A stretch of DNA of 64,000 nt from Chitinophaga silvisoli (GCF_003412465.1 NZ_QTJV01000004.1:372001-436000), one strand, 5' to 3'. Shown: positions 1-9,456, counted from the first letter of the stretch. The notes: generated by a model from the sequence alone, not told the origin. Made by a program: numbers and translations.

Positions 1-175
1 TAGGCCAAACTAATGTTGTGCCATACTTTGTTGGAGTATATAACGAATAAGCATATTTGTTATAACTAAAACAAAGTAATGTTAAAGTTTTGTTACTCCC
101 TTATATACAAATTAGGGGCCAAATTGTTAAAATTTGATATTTTAAGCATAGATTAGCAATCTTTTTCAATCAACC
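1..175. other. AT-rich leader before the polyprenyl synthase gene
   Basis: No coding region is supported here. The stretch is strongly AT-rich and presumably carries the promoter and 5' leader of the gene that starts at 176. I looked for an exact Bacteroidota -7 box (TAnnTTTG) on either strand and found only near matches, such as TACTTTG around 24-30, which is one base short. Any promoter assignment would therefore be a guess. Nothing indicates the end of a preceding gene. Confidence 0.4.
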
Positions 176-1141
176 ATGGACGAGATTAAAAACCTGATCA
201 GTAAGGAATTAAGGGATTTCGAGAGCAAATTTTCTGATGCAGTTAAGAGCAATGTCGCGCTATTAGACAGGATCATGCATTATATCGTTAAACGAAAAGG
301 GAAGCAAATGCGCCCCATGTTCGTCCTGCTCTCGGCACGCCTGTTCAGTAATGATATCCAGGAAAGCACGTACCGCGCAGCTGCCCTCGTAGAACTGTTG
401 CACACCGCTACCCTTGTACATGATGATGTTGTGGATGATGCCAATGAGCGCCGTGGATTCTTCTCTATCAACGCTTTGTGGAAAAATAAGATCGCTGTGC
501 TCGTAGGAGATTACCTCCTTTCCAAAGGACTCCTCCTCTCCTTAAATAATAATGACTTCAGGGCCCTCCAGATTCTCTCACAGGCCGTAAAGGAAATGAG
601 CGAAGGCGAACTCCTCCAGATCGAGAAAACACGTAAACTCAATATTAAAGAAGATATCTACTTCGAAATCATCCGTCGTAAAACAGCCTCCCTCCTCGCC
701 GCCGCCTGCGCAGCAGGTGCCTGGAGTACCTCTAACGACGAAGATACTACCGAAAAAATGCGCCTCTTCGGCGAAAAAGTAGGTGTTGCCTTCCAGATCA
801 AAGACGACCTCTTCGACTATGGCAGCGAAAAAATCGGTAAACCTACCGGCATAGATATACGGGAGAAAAAAATGACCCTCCCCCTCATCTATACACTGGA
901 ACACGCCACTCCTGAGGTAAGAAGGAAAATAATCAATATTGTAAAAAATCATAATACCGATAAAGCCCGCGTGGAAGAAGTCATTACATTGGTGAAAGCT
1001 TCCGGTGGTATCGAGTATACACAAAAGAAGATGTTCGAATACCGCGACGAAGCCATGGCGATCCTCCATAGCTTCCCCGATAGCAATATCAGACAGGGAC
1101 TCGAATCGATGGTCAGGTATACAACCGACCGCAATTTCTGA
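176..1141 (+). CDS. Trans-polyprenyl diphosphate synthase (octaprenyl/solanesyl type)
   Basis: Cytoplasmic class-I prenyltransferase that condenses isopentenyl diphosphate units onto an allylic diphosphate, making the polyprenyl chain of the respiratory quinone (menaquinone in this phylum). At 321 residues it matches the usual family length. Both Mg-diphosphate-binding aspartate motifs are visible: DDVVD at residues 83-87, followed by an ERRG stretch, and DDLFD at 210-214, followed by GKPTGIDIREKK. The N-terminal KGKQMRP stretch supplies the basic isopentenyl-diphosphate site. ATG start at 176. Chain length cannot be decided from sequence alone, so ispB is probable by analogy but not certain. 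It precedes recJ by about 230 bp and is probably a separate unit. A quinone role fits the complex I operon further along, but that link is inference. Confidence 0.9.
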   Translation: MDEIKNLISKELRDFESKFSDAVKSNVALLDRIMHYIVKRKGKQMRPMFVLLSARLFSNDIQESTYRAAALVELLHTATLVHDDVVDDANERRGFFSINALWKNKIAVLVGDYLLSKGLLLSLNNNDFRALQILSQAVKEMSEGELLQIEKTRKLNIKEDIYFEIIRRKTASLLAAACAAGAWSTSNDEDTTEKMRLFGEKVGVAFQIKDDLFDYGSEKIGKPTGIDIREKKMTLPLIYTLEHATPEVRRKIINIVKNHNTDKARVEEVITLVKASGGIEYTQKKMFEYRDEAMAILHSFPDSNIRQGLESMVRYTTDRNF

Positions 1142-1370
1142 TAATAATATATAAGGCTGTATTAATGTAATGTCCCCGGTTGATTCCGGAGAGCTGGTGG
1201 AGGAAATTCTTATACTGCCATCAAATTATTGCTGAGACAGACCTAAGAATAATATAGGGACAATATAATTGCTTGTTGGTCAGTTCTTCGTGAGAACGGG
1301 CCATACTTTTTGAAATTTATACCCTATCTTCCGTTCAAACAAGAATCGCTCATCCTTCTTTAGATTATAG

Positions 1371-3074
1371 ATGCAAAAACGCTGGACAGTCCGATCGTAT
1401 CAACCAAAACAGGAAGCTTTGCTGCAGGCCTCCCTGCGCATACATCCCCTGTTATGCAGGTTGTTGGTGCAGCGCGGCATGCATACCTATGATGAATCAA
1501 GGTTGTTCTTCCGCCCTACACTGGCAGATCTCCATGACCCATGGATCATGAAGGATATGGATAAAGCCGTATCCAGAATTGAACAGGCCTTCTTCAGGCA
1601 TGAAAAAATTCTCGTGTTCGGAGACTACGACGTAGATGGTACTACCGCCGTAGCAACTGTATTCGATTTTCTACACTCCTTATATAATAATATAGAATTC
1701 TACATTCCTCACCGCTACCGCGAAGGCTACGGCATCTCTACCCAGGGTATTGAATACGCCAGGGACAACGACTTTAGTCTCGTCATCGCCCTGGATTGCG
1801 GCATCAAGGCCATCGATCAGATTACCTGGGCCGCTGCACATGGAATAGATTTTATTATATGTGATCACCACCTGCCAGATGCAATTCTGCCCCCGGCTGT
1901 GGCAATCCTCAATCCTAAACAATACGATTGCCCTTACCCTTACAAGGAGCTAAGCGGCTGTGGTATTGGCTATAAACTTATTACCGCCTTCGCCCAGAAA
2001 ATAGGCTTACCCGAATCGGCTGCTCACCGCTACCTGGACCTGGTGGCAACCAGCATTGCCGCCGATATCGTACCTATGACCGGCGAAAACCGTGTACTGG
2101 CCTTTCATGGATTGAAAAAGGTCAATGAATCCCCCCTACCCGGTATCCAGGCCCTCATTCAGCTCAGTGGTCTCAAAGAACAACTCACCATCTCCAACCT
2201 GGTCTTTGTAATCGCCCCCCGCGTAAATGCGGCCGGCAGAATGGATGATGCCCGTAAAGCCGTAAACCTGTTCATTGAAAATGATATGGAAAAGGCTATG
2301 GAGATCGCTAAAGTGTTGCATGCGGACAACTTTGACCGTAAGGAAATAGATGGCAACATCACCAAAGAAGCGGTAGAACTTATTCAAAACGATACTTCAC
2401 TCCATCATAAAAAGTCTACAGTCCTCTATAAGCCGGACTGGCACAAAGGAGTCGTGGGCATCGTGGCCTCCCGCCTTATTGATAAGTATTACTACAGACC
2501 GACCATCATCCTTACCCTCAGTAATGATAAAGTAGCCGGCTCTGCCCGCTCCGTGATCGGATTCAACGTATACGAAGCCATTCACCAGTGCAAGGATCTG
2601 CTGGAAAACTATGGTGGCCACTTCTATGCCGCCGGCATGACCCTCAAACCTGAAAATGTACCCGCCTTCCAGGAAAAATTTGAAGAAGTCGTTGCCACTA
2701 CTATCAATCCGGACCTGCTGATCCCGGAAATCACCATCGATACCGAGATCTCCCTGAAAGATATCACGCCCGCCTTCTTCAATATCCTCAAACAGTTCGA
2801 GCCCCTGGGCCCGGACAACCAACGCCCTATCTTCCTCGTACGCAACGTGGTAGACAGTGGCTATTCCCGCCTGATAAAAGATGAGCACATTAAATTTTCA
2901 GTGAAACAGGGTAAACATTCTATTGCTGTGACAGGCATAGGGTTTTACATGGCTGACAAATTTCCCATCGTGAGCAGTCGCCAGCCTTTCGACATGGTCT
3001 TTACCATTGATGAGAACGAATGGAATGGCAAGATGAATCTGCAAATGAAAGTAATAGATATCCGCTCTCACTGA
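1371..3074 (+). CDS. recJ: Single-stranded-DNA-specific exonuclease RecJ
   Basis: 5'-3' single-strand DNA exonuclease of the DHH superfamily, acting in recombination and mismatch/base-excision repair. The 567 residues match the family length. The DHH domain has the metal-binding motif DYDVDGTT near residues 85-92 and the signature DHH at 165-167 (CDHHLPD). Further on are the conserved GVVGIVASR segment and the DHHA1-type GGHFYAAGMT motif around residue 415-425. The C-terminal part is the RecJ OB domain. ATG at 1371. The 230-bp upstream gap has no convincing promoter. The 296-bp downstream gap to htpG, which is convergent, contains two hairpins (reported in findings) and the htpG terminator. 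Confidence 0.95.
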   Translation: MQKRWTVRSYQPKQEALLQASLRIHPLLCRLLVQRGMHTYDESRLFFRPTLADLHDPWIMKDMDKAVSRIEQAFFRHEKILVFGDYDVDGTTAVATVFDFLHSLYNNIEFYIPHRYREGYGISTQGIEYARDNDFSLVIALDCGIKAIDQITWAAAHGIDFIICDHHLPDAILPPAVAILNPKQYDCPYPYKELSGCGIGYKLITAFAQKIGLPESAAHRYLDLVATSIAADIVPMTGENRVLAFHGLKKVNESPLPGIQALIQLSGLKEQLTISNLVFVIAPRVNAAGRMDDARKAVNLFIENDMEKAMEIAKVLHADNFDRKEIDGNITKEAVELIQNDTSLHHKKSTVLYKPDWHKGVVGIVASRLIDKYYYRPTIILTLSNDKVAGSARSVIGFNVYEAIHQCKDLLENYGGHFYAAGMTLKPENVPAFQEKFEEVVATTINPDLLIPEITIDTEISLKDITPAFFNILKQFEPLGPDNQRPIFLVRNVVDSGYSRLIKDEHIKFSVKQGKHSIAVTGIGFYMADKFPIVSSRQPFDMVFTIDENEWNGKMNLQMKVIDIRSH

Positions 3075-3285
3075 CTTTTCTCTACTCAATCCGAGTAATG
3101 ATTACCACAAATTGCAGGGAATCAAAACATTCGCTTTGATCCCCTGCGGACGGAGATCTGAGAAGGTCTCCTATGATAGGGCTTTCTGTTTTTCCTTTAC
3201 TGTAAAGGTAAGTATGGGGAAATGATGCCATAGTGCATGGCCTTATTCCATAATTCCTTTTCTTTTTACATATTTCCCTTTAACT

Positions 3286-3319
3286 AAAAATCCCGTCCCA
3301 CAGTAAAGCGGGACGGGAT
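3286..3319 (-). terminator. Intrinsic terminator of htpG
   Basis: A perfect 10-bp stem, ATCCCGTCCC (3290-3299) and GGGACGGGAT (3310-3319), encloses a 10-nt loop. Read on the reverse strand it is followed directly by a run of T (complement of AAAAA at 3286-3290). It lies about 50 bp beyond the htpG stop codon, so it should end the htpG transcript. Confidence 0.85.
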
Positions 3320-3370
3320 AAGGGCTTGTGCAATGCTATCAAAACGGCATTGCCAATGATTTATTATATC

Positions 3371-5200
3371 TTAATTACTTTTTTCACCCATCAGTTCTAC
3401 ACTTCTGGTTACAAAAGCCGTCAGATCTGCACCTGTCAACAGGTTCTGTGATAACAATGCCAGGTCGGCCAGGTTGCGGATCTGCTTCTCCTGCAGCTGG
3501 TCATTACCTTCTTTGAGGATCTGCTGGTAGATCGGGTGATTCGCATTTACTGTCATATTGATTTCGTCCGGCATATTTGCATACCAGGACATACCACTAC
3601 CTCCTACTGCTGCCATATCTTTCATACGACGCATAAACTCAGGACGTGTTACAATTACTGGCTGTGACTCTGCACTCAGACCTTTCAATTCTACTTTTAC
3701 ATGTTGCTGAGGGATCTTTTCGAACAATGCTTTCAGGCGTGTTTCCTGATCCTGTGTCAGTACATGGCTGGTATTTTCATCCTTGTCAATCAGGTTGTCA
3801 GCGATGTCTGCATCCACACGTGTGAACTGTACTTTCTCCCAGTGCGTTTCCATTTGATTCAGGAAAGCAGCATCTACCAGGCTATCCAGTTTCACTACTT
3901 TATATCCCTTTGCTTTCGCAGCAGAGATATAGCTATCCTGCTGTATAGGACTGGTAGCGTAAAGGATCACCTGCTTTTCTTCCTTGTTGGTTTGAATAGC
4001 GGCAGTCTCCTGTTTGTATTCATCCAGGGTATAGAATTTACTACCATCTACATCTTCAAGGATGAGGAATTTGTTACCTTTTTCACGGAACTTATCGTCC
4101 GTCATCATACCATATTTTGCAAAGAGGCCGATGGATTCCCATTTCTCTTCGAATTCTTTACGGTCGCTTCTGAACATTTCATCCAGCTTATCGGCTACTT
4201 TCTTGGTGATGTAAGAGCTGATCTTTTTCACATTCGGATCGCCCTGGAGGTAGCTACGGCTCACGTTCAGCGGAATATCCGGACTATCGATCACACCGTG
4301 CAGCAGCATCAGGAATTCCGGTACGATATCCTTTACTTCGTCAGTCACGAATACCTGGTTGGAATACAGGCTGATCTTGTCCTTCTGGATTTCGTAGCTC
4401 TTGTTAATTTTAGGGAAGTAGAGAATACCGGTCAGGTTGAATGGATAATCTACATTCAGGTGGATCCAGAACAGTGGTGGCTCAGAGAAAGGATACAGTT
4501 CTTTGTAGAAGTTCTGATAATCTTCTGTAGTCAGCTCACTAGGTTTCTTTGTCCAGGCAGGGTGAGTATTGTTGATCTGCTTATCTTCATATTTCACCGG
4601 AACAGGCAGGAACTTACAGAATTTCTCGAGGATGGTTTTGATACGATGCTCATCCAGGAATTCTTCGCTTTCCTCGTTGATGTGCATAATGATATCAGTA
4701 CCTCTGCCTGCTTCGCGGGTGGTTTCTTCCAGGGTGTATTCAGGGCTGCCATCGCACTCCCAGCGTACAGCCGGTGCATCTTTGTGAGATTGAGTTACAA
4801 TTTCCACCACATTGCTCACCATGAATGAGGAATAGAAACCAAGACCAAAGTGCCCAATGATGTTGGTACCTTCGTTCTGACCTTTATATTTATTCAGGAA
4901 CTCTTCCGCTCCGGAAAAAGCTACCTGGTTGATGTATTTATCTACTTCTTCAGCTGTCATACCGATCCCATTGTCGGAAATGGTCAGCGTCTTTTTCTCC
5001 TTGTCCAGTTTCACAGTGATAGCCAGCTCGCCCAGCTCACCTTTGAATTCACCTACACTAGCCAGCGTTTTCAGTTTTTGGGTTGCGTCAACCGCGTTAC
5101 TTACGAGTTCGCGGATAAAGATCTCATGATCTGAATAGAGGAATTTTTTGATAATGGGGAAAATGTTCTCTGTCTGAACACGTATTGCTCCTTTCTGCAT
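3371..5200 (-). CDS. htpG: Molecular chaperone HtpG (Hsp90)
   Basis: Cytoplasmic ATP-dependent Hsp90-family chaperone. The 609 residues match the bacterial family (about 610-630). The N-terminal GHKL ATPase domain shows the helix with LVSNAVDATQK (E and N of the ATP pocket region), DNGIGMT (the DxGxG loop), the lid and IIGHFGLGFYS (glycine-rich box). The middle domain contains the conserved SRSYLQGD segment, and the C-terminal dimerisation domain is intact to the end. ATG at 5200. It is monocistronic: convergent with recJ, divergent from the secreted nuclease gene, and followed by an intrinsic terminator. The upstream region 5201-5330 contains a -7 box and a GC-rich structured leader (see promoter and findings). 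Confidence 0.97.
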   Translation of the reverse strand: MQKGAIRVQTENIFPIIKKFLYSDHEIFIRELVSNAVDATQKLKTLASVGEFKGELGELAITVKLDKEKKTLTISDNGIGMTAEEVDKYINQVAFSGAEEFLNKYKGQNEGTNIIGHFGLGFYSSFMVSNVVEIVTQSHKDAPAVRWECDGSPEYTLEETTREAGRGTDIIMHINEESEEFLDEHRIKTILEKFCKFLPVPVKYEDKQINNTHPAWTKKPSELTTEDYQNFYKELYPFSEPPLFWIHLNVDYPFNLTGILYFPKINKSYEIQKDKISLYSNQVFVTDEVKDIVPEFLMLLHGVIDSPDIPLNVSRSYLQGDPNVKKISSYITKKVADKLDEMFRSDRKEFEEKWESIGLFAKYGMMTDDKFREKGNKFLILEDVDGSKFYTLDEYKQETAAIQTNKEEKQVILYATSPIQQDSYISAAKAKGYKVVKLDSLVDAAFLNQMETHWEKVQFTRVDADIADNLIDKDENTSHVLTQDQETRLKALFEKIPQQHVKVELKGLSAESQPVIVTRPEFMRRMKDMAAVGGSGMSWYANMPDEINMTVNANHPIYQQILKEGNDQLQEKQIRNLADLALLSQNLLTGADLTAFVTRSVELMGEKSN

Positions 5201-5322
5201 GGGTATCTGTGTTTTTGGTGTATGTTTTTCAAAGGGTATGCCAGTGGAGCCGGGGCTGACAAACTGGCGGAGGAGGCCGCAGGCCCCTCTCAGTTAACAA
5301 TTAAATCATGCAAAATATAACA

Positions 5323-5330
5323 CAAATGTA
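5323..5330 (-). promoter_or_regulatory. Candidate -7 box for htpG
   Basis: Plus-strand CAAATGTA is the complement of TACATTTG, an exact match to the Bacteroidota -7 consensus TAnnTTTG. I see no TTTG-like -33 element at the usual 19-21 nt distance. If used, transcription would start near 5316, giving a leader of about 115 nt that includes the GC-rich hairpins at 5240-5288. Confidence 0.45.
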
Positions 5331-5440
5331 GTAGATTTAACAGGTAGTATATCACGACCCTGAAGCGATTCATTAGACCAGTAGACAAAATTTCCATTTA
5401 AACATATTTACCCACCCCTAACAAACCATCTATTCATTAC

Positions 5441-8400
5441 ATGAAAAAAACTCTACTCCTTTTATTTACTGTTTTCGGTGTTCTACGCTCCTTTGCGCAA
5501 ACCCAACCCGCGCCACAGGCACTGCCTTACCAGCAAAACTTTGATGCACTGGCGACCACATCCACCACTTACCCTGACGGATGGCAGGGCTGGACACTCT
5601 CCGGCTCCCCTTCCTCCAACTTCAATACCGCCACTCCCGCATCAGACAAAGCACTGACTACCGGCACCGCCTCCAGCACCGCAAACGGTGTATATAATTA
5701 TAATGGTAAACTGGGTTTCCTTAACAGTGGCAGCGTGGACAACTGCCTCACCCTCGCCCTCAATACCAGCGGGCAGGTGAACATCTCATTCACATACGAC
5801 GTAATGACGCTTCGCAATCCTTACGATGGCAGCAGCAATACGCGTATCAACGAAGTTATCTTACAATACAGGATCGGTAGCACTGGCAACTTTACCAACA
5901 TCACCGGTACTGAATACCAAAATGGGACTACCCTGCAGACCACTTCGGGTGTTACTACCCCGCAGGATCCATCCACCAAAACCCTGGTACTCCCCGCAGC
6001 CTGTGAAAACCAGCCACTGGTGCAGCTTCGCTGGGTTAACCGCCAGATCAGCGGTGGTGGTTCCCGCCCCTCATTTGCCATAGACAATATTATTGCCGGC
6101 AGTGGTGGTGCAGATACCACGCCTCCGGTCATCGATTCACTGACTCCTTTGAATCACGAAACGAATGTGCCTCCAACTGCTACCCCCAGCATTATTTTCT
6201 CAGAAAATATCATTGCCGGTAGCGGACACCTCATTTTGCACAATGTGACTAACGGCACCCAGCAAACCTTTGACATCCCCAGCTCTGCAATTGTAATCAG
6301 GAATCAGCTGCTCAGTGTCATCACCTCTCTCGCTGGTAACAAATCTTACTACATCACCATCGATAGCGGTGCAGTTACTGACAATAGTGGCAACGCTTTC
6401 GCAGGCATTCCGGATAGCACCATATGGGCTTTCAGCACAGGTGCACAACAACTGGATTTTGATTTCAACAATTGTACAGGCGGCACTGGTGTAGTAGGCG
6501 GCTTTACTGCCTACAGCGTAACAGGCGCACAGGTTTGGGATTGCACTACTTTCGGTCAGACCCTGAATGGTGCACAGATCAATGGTTATAGCGGTGGCGC
6601 TGTCGAAAATGAAGACTGGCTGATTTCTCCTGCTTTTGATTTAACAGGTTTTGATTATCCTCTCCTCTCCTTTGCCAGCCGTACAGCATTTGTAGGACCA
6701 TCCTTACAATTACTGATTTCTACCAACTATGATGGCAGCAGCAACCCGAATACTGCCACCTGGACTGCGGTAAATGGAAGATTCCCTGCAATGTCGTCAG
6801 ATGCCTGGAAAACTGCTGACAGTATTAACCTGGCAGCTTTTAAACAACCCAGTGTATATATTGCATTTAAATACGTTTCATCTCCTACTCTGAATGCCGC
6901 CCGCTGGACCCTGGATGATTTCCATGTCTACAACAGCCCGCAGGCACCATTACCATCAGTAGACAAATCTGCAACCAGCCTGGATTTCGACTATGTACAA
7001 TCAGGACAGAAATCATCCGCACAATACTTTACCTTCAATGCCAGCGACTTCACCGGAGCACTCACACTTGCTACCAGTGCAGGTTTCCAGCTGTCAAAAG
7101 ATAGTGCAGGTACATATAGCACCTCACTGAACTATCTACCTGACTCACTCACCGGCACCGTAAAAGTTTGGGTAAGATTCGCGCCCACAGCTGCTGACCA
7201 GGCATATACAGGTTCACTCACCTTCAGCAGTGCAAGTCTGACTACCACGCCTATCGCGCTTTCAGGCACTTCTTTACGCTCCCTGAAAGTGGTGAACTGG
7301 AACATGGAATGGTTTGGCAGCCCGGCACAAAATCCGGCGAATGATAGTCTGCAGCAGGCAAATGCCACCGTGGTACTAAAAAAACTGGATGCCGATATTT
7401 ATGCATTAGCCGAAGTGGTAGACACGGCCCGCTTTAGAGCCGTAGTGAGCCAGATGCCAGGCTATAGCTACATCATTTCTGACTTTGGTTCTTATGCCGA
7501 TAGCATTACAGATGCAGATTATACCTCCGCACAAAAACTGACCTTCCTCTATAAAACAAGCGTAATCCGCTCTATTCGTTCTTATGGCGTACTGAGAAAA
7601 GGTGGTAGCTCAAATGCTTATTACAACTGGTCTTCCGGCCGCTTCCCATTCCTGCTGCAGGCTACTGCGAACCTGAATGGAGACAGTGCCCGGATCAACT
7701 TTGTCCTCATTCACAGCAAGGCGAACACCGGTACCACTGCGGAAAAGATTCAATCCTGGCAGCGTCGTAAAGATGGCAACCAGGAACTGAAAGATTCCCT
7801 GGATGCACAGTATCCAAACAGTAACTTCATCATCCTCGGTGACTTCAACGATGCCCTGGATAAGACTATTACTACTGAACTGGCACCGGATACCACTACT
7901 TCTTATATAGATTTCATGAATGATACCCTGCACTACAAACCACTCACCTTACCACTGAGCCTGGCAGGTGATCAGTCAACCACTGCTTATCCTACCGTAA
8001 TAGATAATGTGATCGCTTCCGATGAAATGGCGATCGCTTACCTGCCGGGTTCGGCTAAGATCCACAAAGAAGTAGCACAGCTCATCAGTAGCTACAGCAG
8101 CACTACCAGTGACCATTATCCGGTGCAGACCAATTACAACCTGCACATCCTGGGTAATCCCGTAACTGCAGAAAACTACAGGGCAGTAGTGGATTCAGGC
8201 AATGTAAAAGTGAGCTGGTCTACAGATTACGAAATCAATACAGACTATTATGTAGTAGAGAAAACCCGTAACCTGCGTAACTATGAGGCAGTGGATACCC
8301 TCGCAGCACAGGGTAATAAAGATGTAGCGACTTCTTACCGCTCTTACGATTATCAGCCATGGCTGGGCTTCTCCTGGTACCGCCTGAAGATGGTAAGCAA

Positions 8401-8707
8401 GGATGGCAGCGTTCGCTACAGTGCAGATGCCAGAGTATATGTATCTTTGATAGACCTGATCAAAAAGCTCATCTGGTGCATCATTGGTCATAACCTCCAG
8501 TTGTCGGTAGATATGGATAAACCAGGTCCTGCACAGTTCGAACTGATAGACATGCAGGGTCGCAGCCGTTATAAAACACAGCAGTTTGTGAATAAAGGCC
8601 GGAATACAAAGACGATTGATGTGAATGGTTTACCTAACGGGGTGTATATATTGAGGATCCAGAGCCTGGATGGGGTAACTAATAGTAAGATAATGATAAC
8701 CAAGTAA
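5441..8707 (+). CDS. Large secreted endonuclease/exonuclease/phosphatase-family protein with T9SS tail
   Basis: Predicted extracellular or cell-surface protein of 1088 residues. A signal peptide covers residues 1-20 (ends SFAQ). Residues about 30-220 and 330-500 look like two jelly-roll 'choice-of-anchor J'-type modules (DNIIAGSG; EDWLISPAFDLTGFD). Between them, about 225-325, is an Ig-like SbsA/Big_5 module (TPPVIDSLTPLNHETNVPP). Residues about 615-900 form an endonuclease/exonuclease/phosphatase fold: NWNMEW near 618, an acidic AEV, HSKAN, GDFND near 799 and SDHYPV near 889, which together supply the expected catalytic Asn, Glu, Asp and His. The C-terminal 75 residues resemble a T9SS type A sorting domain (GVYILRIQ ... 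KIMITK). Substrate is unknown; nucleic acid or phosphoester scavenging is inferred. ATG at 5441; a terminator follows. Confidence 0.8.
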   Translation: MKKTLLLLFTVFGVLRSFAQTQPAPQALPYQQNFDALATTSTTYPDGWQGWTLSGSPSSNFNTATPASDKALTTGTASSTANGVYNYNGKLGFLNSGSVDNCLTLALNTSGQVNISFTYDVMTLRNPYDGSSNTRINEVILQYRIGSTGNFTNITGTEYQNGTTLQTTSGVTTPQDPSTKTLVLPAACENQPLVQLRWVNRQISGGGSRPSFAIDNIIAGSGGADTTPPVIDSLTPLNHETNVPPTATPSIIFSENIIAGSGHLILHNVTNGTQQTFDIPSSAIVIRNQLLSVITSLAGNKSYYITIDSGAVTDNSGNAFAGIPDSTIWAFSTGAQQLDFDFNNCTGGTGVVGGFTAYSVTGAQVWDCTTFGQTLNGAQINGYSGGAVENEDWLISPAFDLTGFDYPLLSFASRTAFVGPSLQLLISTNYDGSSNPNTATWTAVNGRFPAMSSDAWKTADSINLAAFKQPSVYIAFKYVSSPTLNAARWTLDDFHVYNSPQAPLPSVDKSATSLDFDYVQSGQKSSAQYFTFNASDFTGALTLATSAGFQLSKDSAGTYSTSLNYLPDSLTGTVKVWVRFAPTAADQAYTGSLTFSSASLTTTPIALSGTSLRSLKVVNWNMEWFGSPAQNPANDSLQQANATVVLKKLDADIYALAEVVDTARFRAVVSQMPGYSYIISDFGSYADSITDADYTSAQKLTFLYKTSVIRSIRSYGVLRKGGSSNAYYNWSSGRFPFLLQATANLNGDSARINFVLIHSKANTGTTAEKIQSWQRRKDGNQELKDSLDAQYPNSNFIILGDFNDALDKTITTELAPDTTTSYIDFMNDTLHYKPLTLPLSLAGDQSTTAYPTVIDNVIASDEMAIAYLPGSAKIHKEVAQLISSYSSTTSDHYPVQTNYNLHILGNPVTAENYRAVVDSGNVKVSWSTDYEINTDYYVVEKTRNLRNYEAVDTLAAQGNKDVATSYRSYDYQPWLGFSWYRLKMVSKDGSVRYSADARVYVSLIDLIKKLIWCIIGHNLQLSVDMDKPGPAQFELIDMQGRSRYKTQQFVNKGRNTKTIDVNGLPNGVYILRIQSLDGVTNSKIMITK

Positions 8708-8728
8708 TTAGGAAATAAATAATTATCT

Positions 8729-8763
8729 AAAACCACTTCTGTCTACGGCGGAAGTGGTTTTTT
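8729..8763 (+). terminator. Intrinsic terminator after the secreted nuclease gene
   Basis: A perfect 11-bp stem, AAAACCACTTC (8729-8739) and GAAGTGGTTTT (8751-8761), has an 11-nt loop and runs into a T tract (TTTTTT to 8763). It lies about 20 bp after the stop codon at 8707 and separates this gene from the ribosomal protein operon. Confidence 0.85.
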
Positions 8764-8793
8764 GCATTTATTAATAAGAAAGCACTATCTTTG
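8761..8793 (+). promoter_or_regulatory. Promoter of the rpsF-rpsR-rplI operon
   Basis: TATCTTTG at 8786-8793 matches the Bacteroidota -7 box TAnnTTTG exactly. TTTG at 8761-8764 is a candidate -33 element 21 nt upstream, and it overlaps the T run of the preceding terminator. The resulting leader is about 35 nt. I do not see an obvious S6:S18 autoregulatory RNA motif in it. Confidence 0.7.
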
Positions 8794-8834
8794 CGATCCA
8801 ATTTTTTTCTAATCAAATTTAAAACAGGGAAATT

Positions 8835-9185
8835 ATGAATTACGAATTGATGGTGATTTTTACCCCTGTGCTGTCTGAGGAAGACTACAAAGCTGCTCAG
8901 AAAAAATTCGCTGACATTATTAAAGAAAATGGCGGTGAATTAACGCACGAAAATCCCTGGGGATTAAAATCACTGGCGTATCCAATCCAGAAGAAAACCA
9001 CGGGCATGTACCTGGTTCTGGAATACAATGCGCCATCCGACCTCAATGAGAAGCTGAAAATTCAGCTGAACCGCGATGAAAATGTGCTCCGTCACATGAT
9101 TACTGCACTGGACAAATACGCTGTACAGTACAACAATCGCAAGAGACATGGCGTAAACGCTGATTCTAAAACCGCTGAAGCTTAA
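8835..9185 (+). CDS. rpsF: 30S ribosomal protein S6
   Basis: Small-subunit ribosomal protein that pairs with S18 on the platform and binds the central domain of 16S rRNA. The 116 residues include the characteristic N-terminus [11 protein letters not shown], the [18 protein letters not shown] core and the [14 protein letters not shown] segment before a charged tail. ATG at 8835. First gene of the conserved rpsF-rpsR-rplI operon; only 4 bp separate its stop from rpsR, so the two S6:S18 partners are translated as a pair. Driven by the promoter at 8761-8793. Confidence 0.97.
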   Translation: MNYELMVIFTPVLSEEDYKAAQKKFADIIKENGGELTHENPWGLKSLAYPIQKKTTGMYLVLEYNAPSDLNEKLKIQLNRDENVLRHMITALDKYAVQYNNRKRHGVNADSKTAEA

Positions 9186-9189
9186 AATT

Positions 9190-9456
9190 ATGGCAGTAAA
9201 ACAAGAAATTAAGTACTTAACGGCCGTAAAAACCGAGAAACGTCAGAAGAAATACTGCCGTTTCAAGAAAATGGGCATCCGGTATGTGGATTACAAAGAC
9301 GCTGAATTCCTGAAGAAATTCCTGAACGACCAGGGTAAAATGCTCCCTCGTCGTATCACTGGTAACTCCCTGAAGTTCCAGCGCAAGGTAGCTCAGGCAA
9401 TTAAAAAGGCTCGTCAGATGGCGTTGTTACCTTACGTTACTGACCTTTTAAAGTAA
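9190..9456 (+). CDS. rpsR: 30S ribosomal protein S18
   Basis: Small-subunit protein that forms a heterodimer with S6. The 88 residues carry the family core: [18 protein letters not shown], the [19 protein letters not shown] segment and the basic [19 protein letters not shown]-terminus. ATG at 9190, 4 bp after rpsF. The stop codon lies inside the 5' arm of a possible intercistronic stem with the rplI leader (9442-9488; see findings). Confidence 0.97.
   Translation: MAVKQEIKYLTAVKTEKRQKKYCRFKKMGIRYVDYKDAEFLKKFLNDQGKMLPRRITGNSLKFQRKVAQAIKKARQMALLPYVTDLLK

Noticed and set aside
1304..1312. TACTTTTTG as a recJ promoter
   Set aside because: One base too long for TAnnTTTG, and the nearest upstream TTG is 25 nt away.
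1142..1370. Possible tRNA or riboswitch upstream of recJ (CCGG-TTGATT-CCGG)
   Set aside because: A small hairpin with a T-loop-like string is present, but no acceptor stem, anticodon arm or known aptamer pattern can be built around it.
3701..4828. Long open frame of 375 codons on the plus strand inside htpG
   Set aside because: It is antisense to a clear Hsp90 gene, has no recognisable domain, and arises from the codon composition of the opposite strand.
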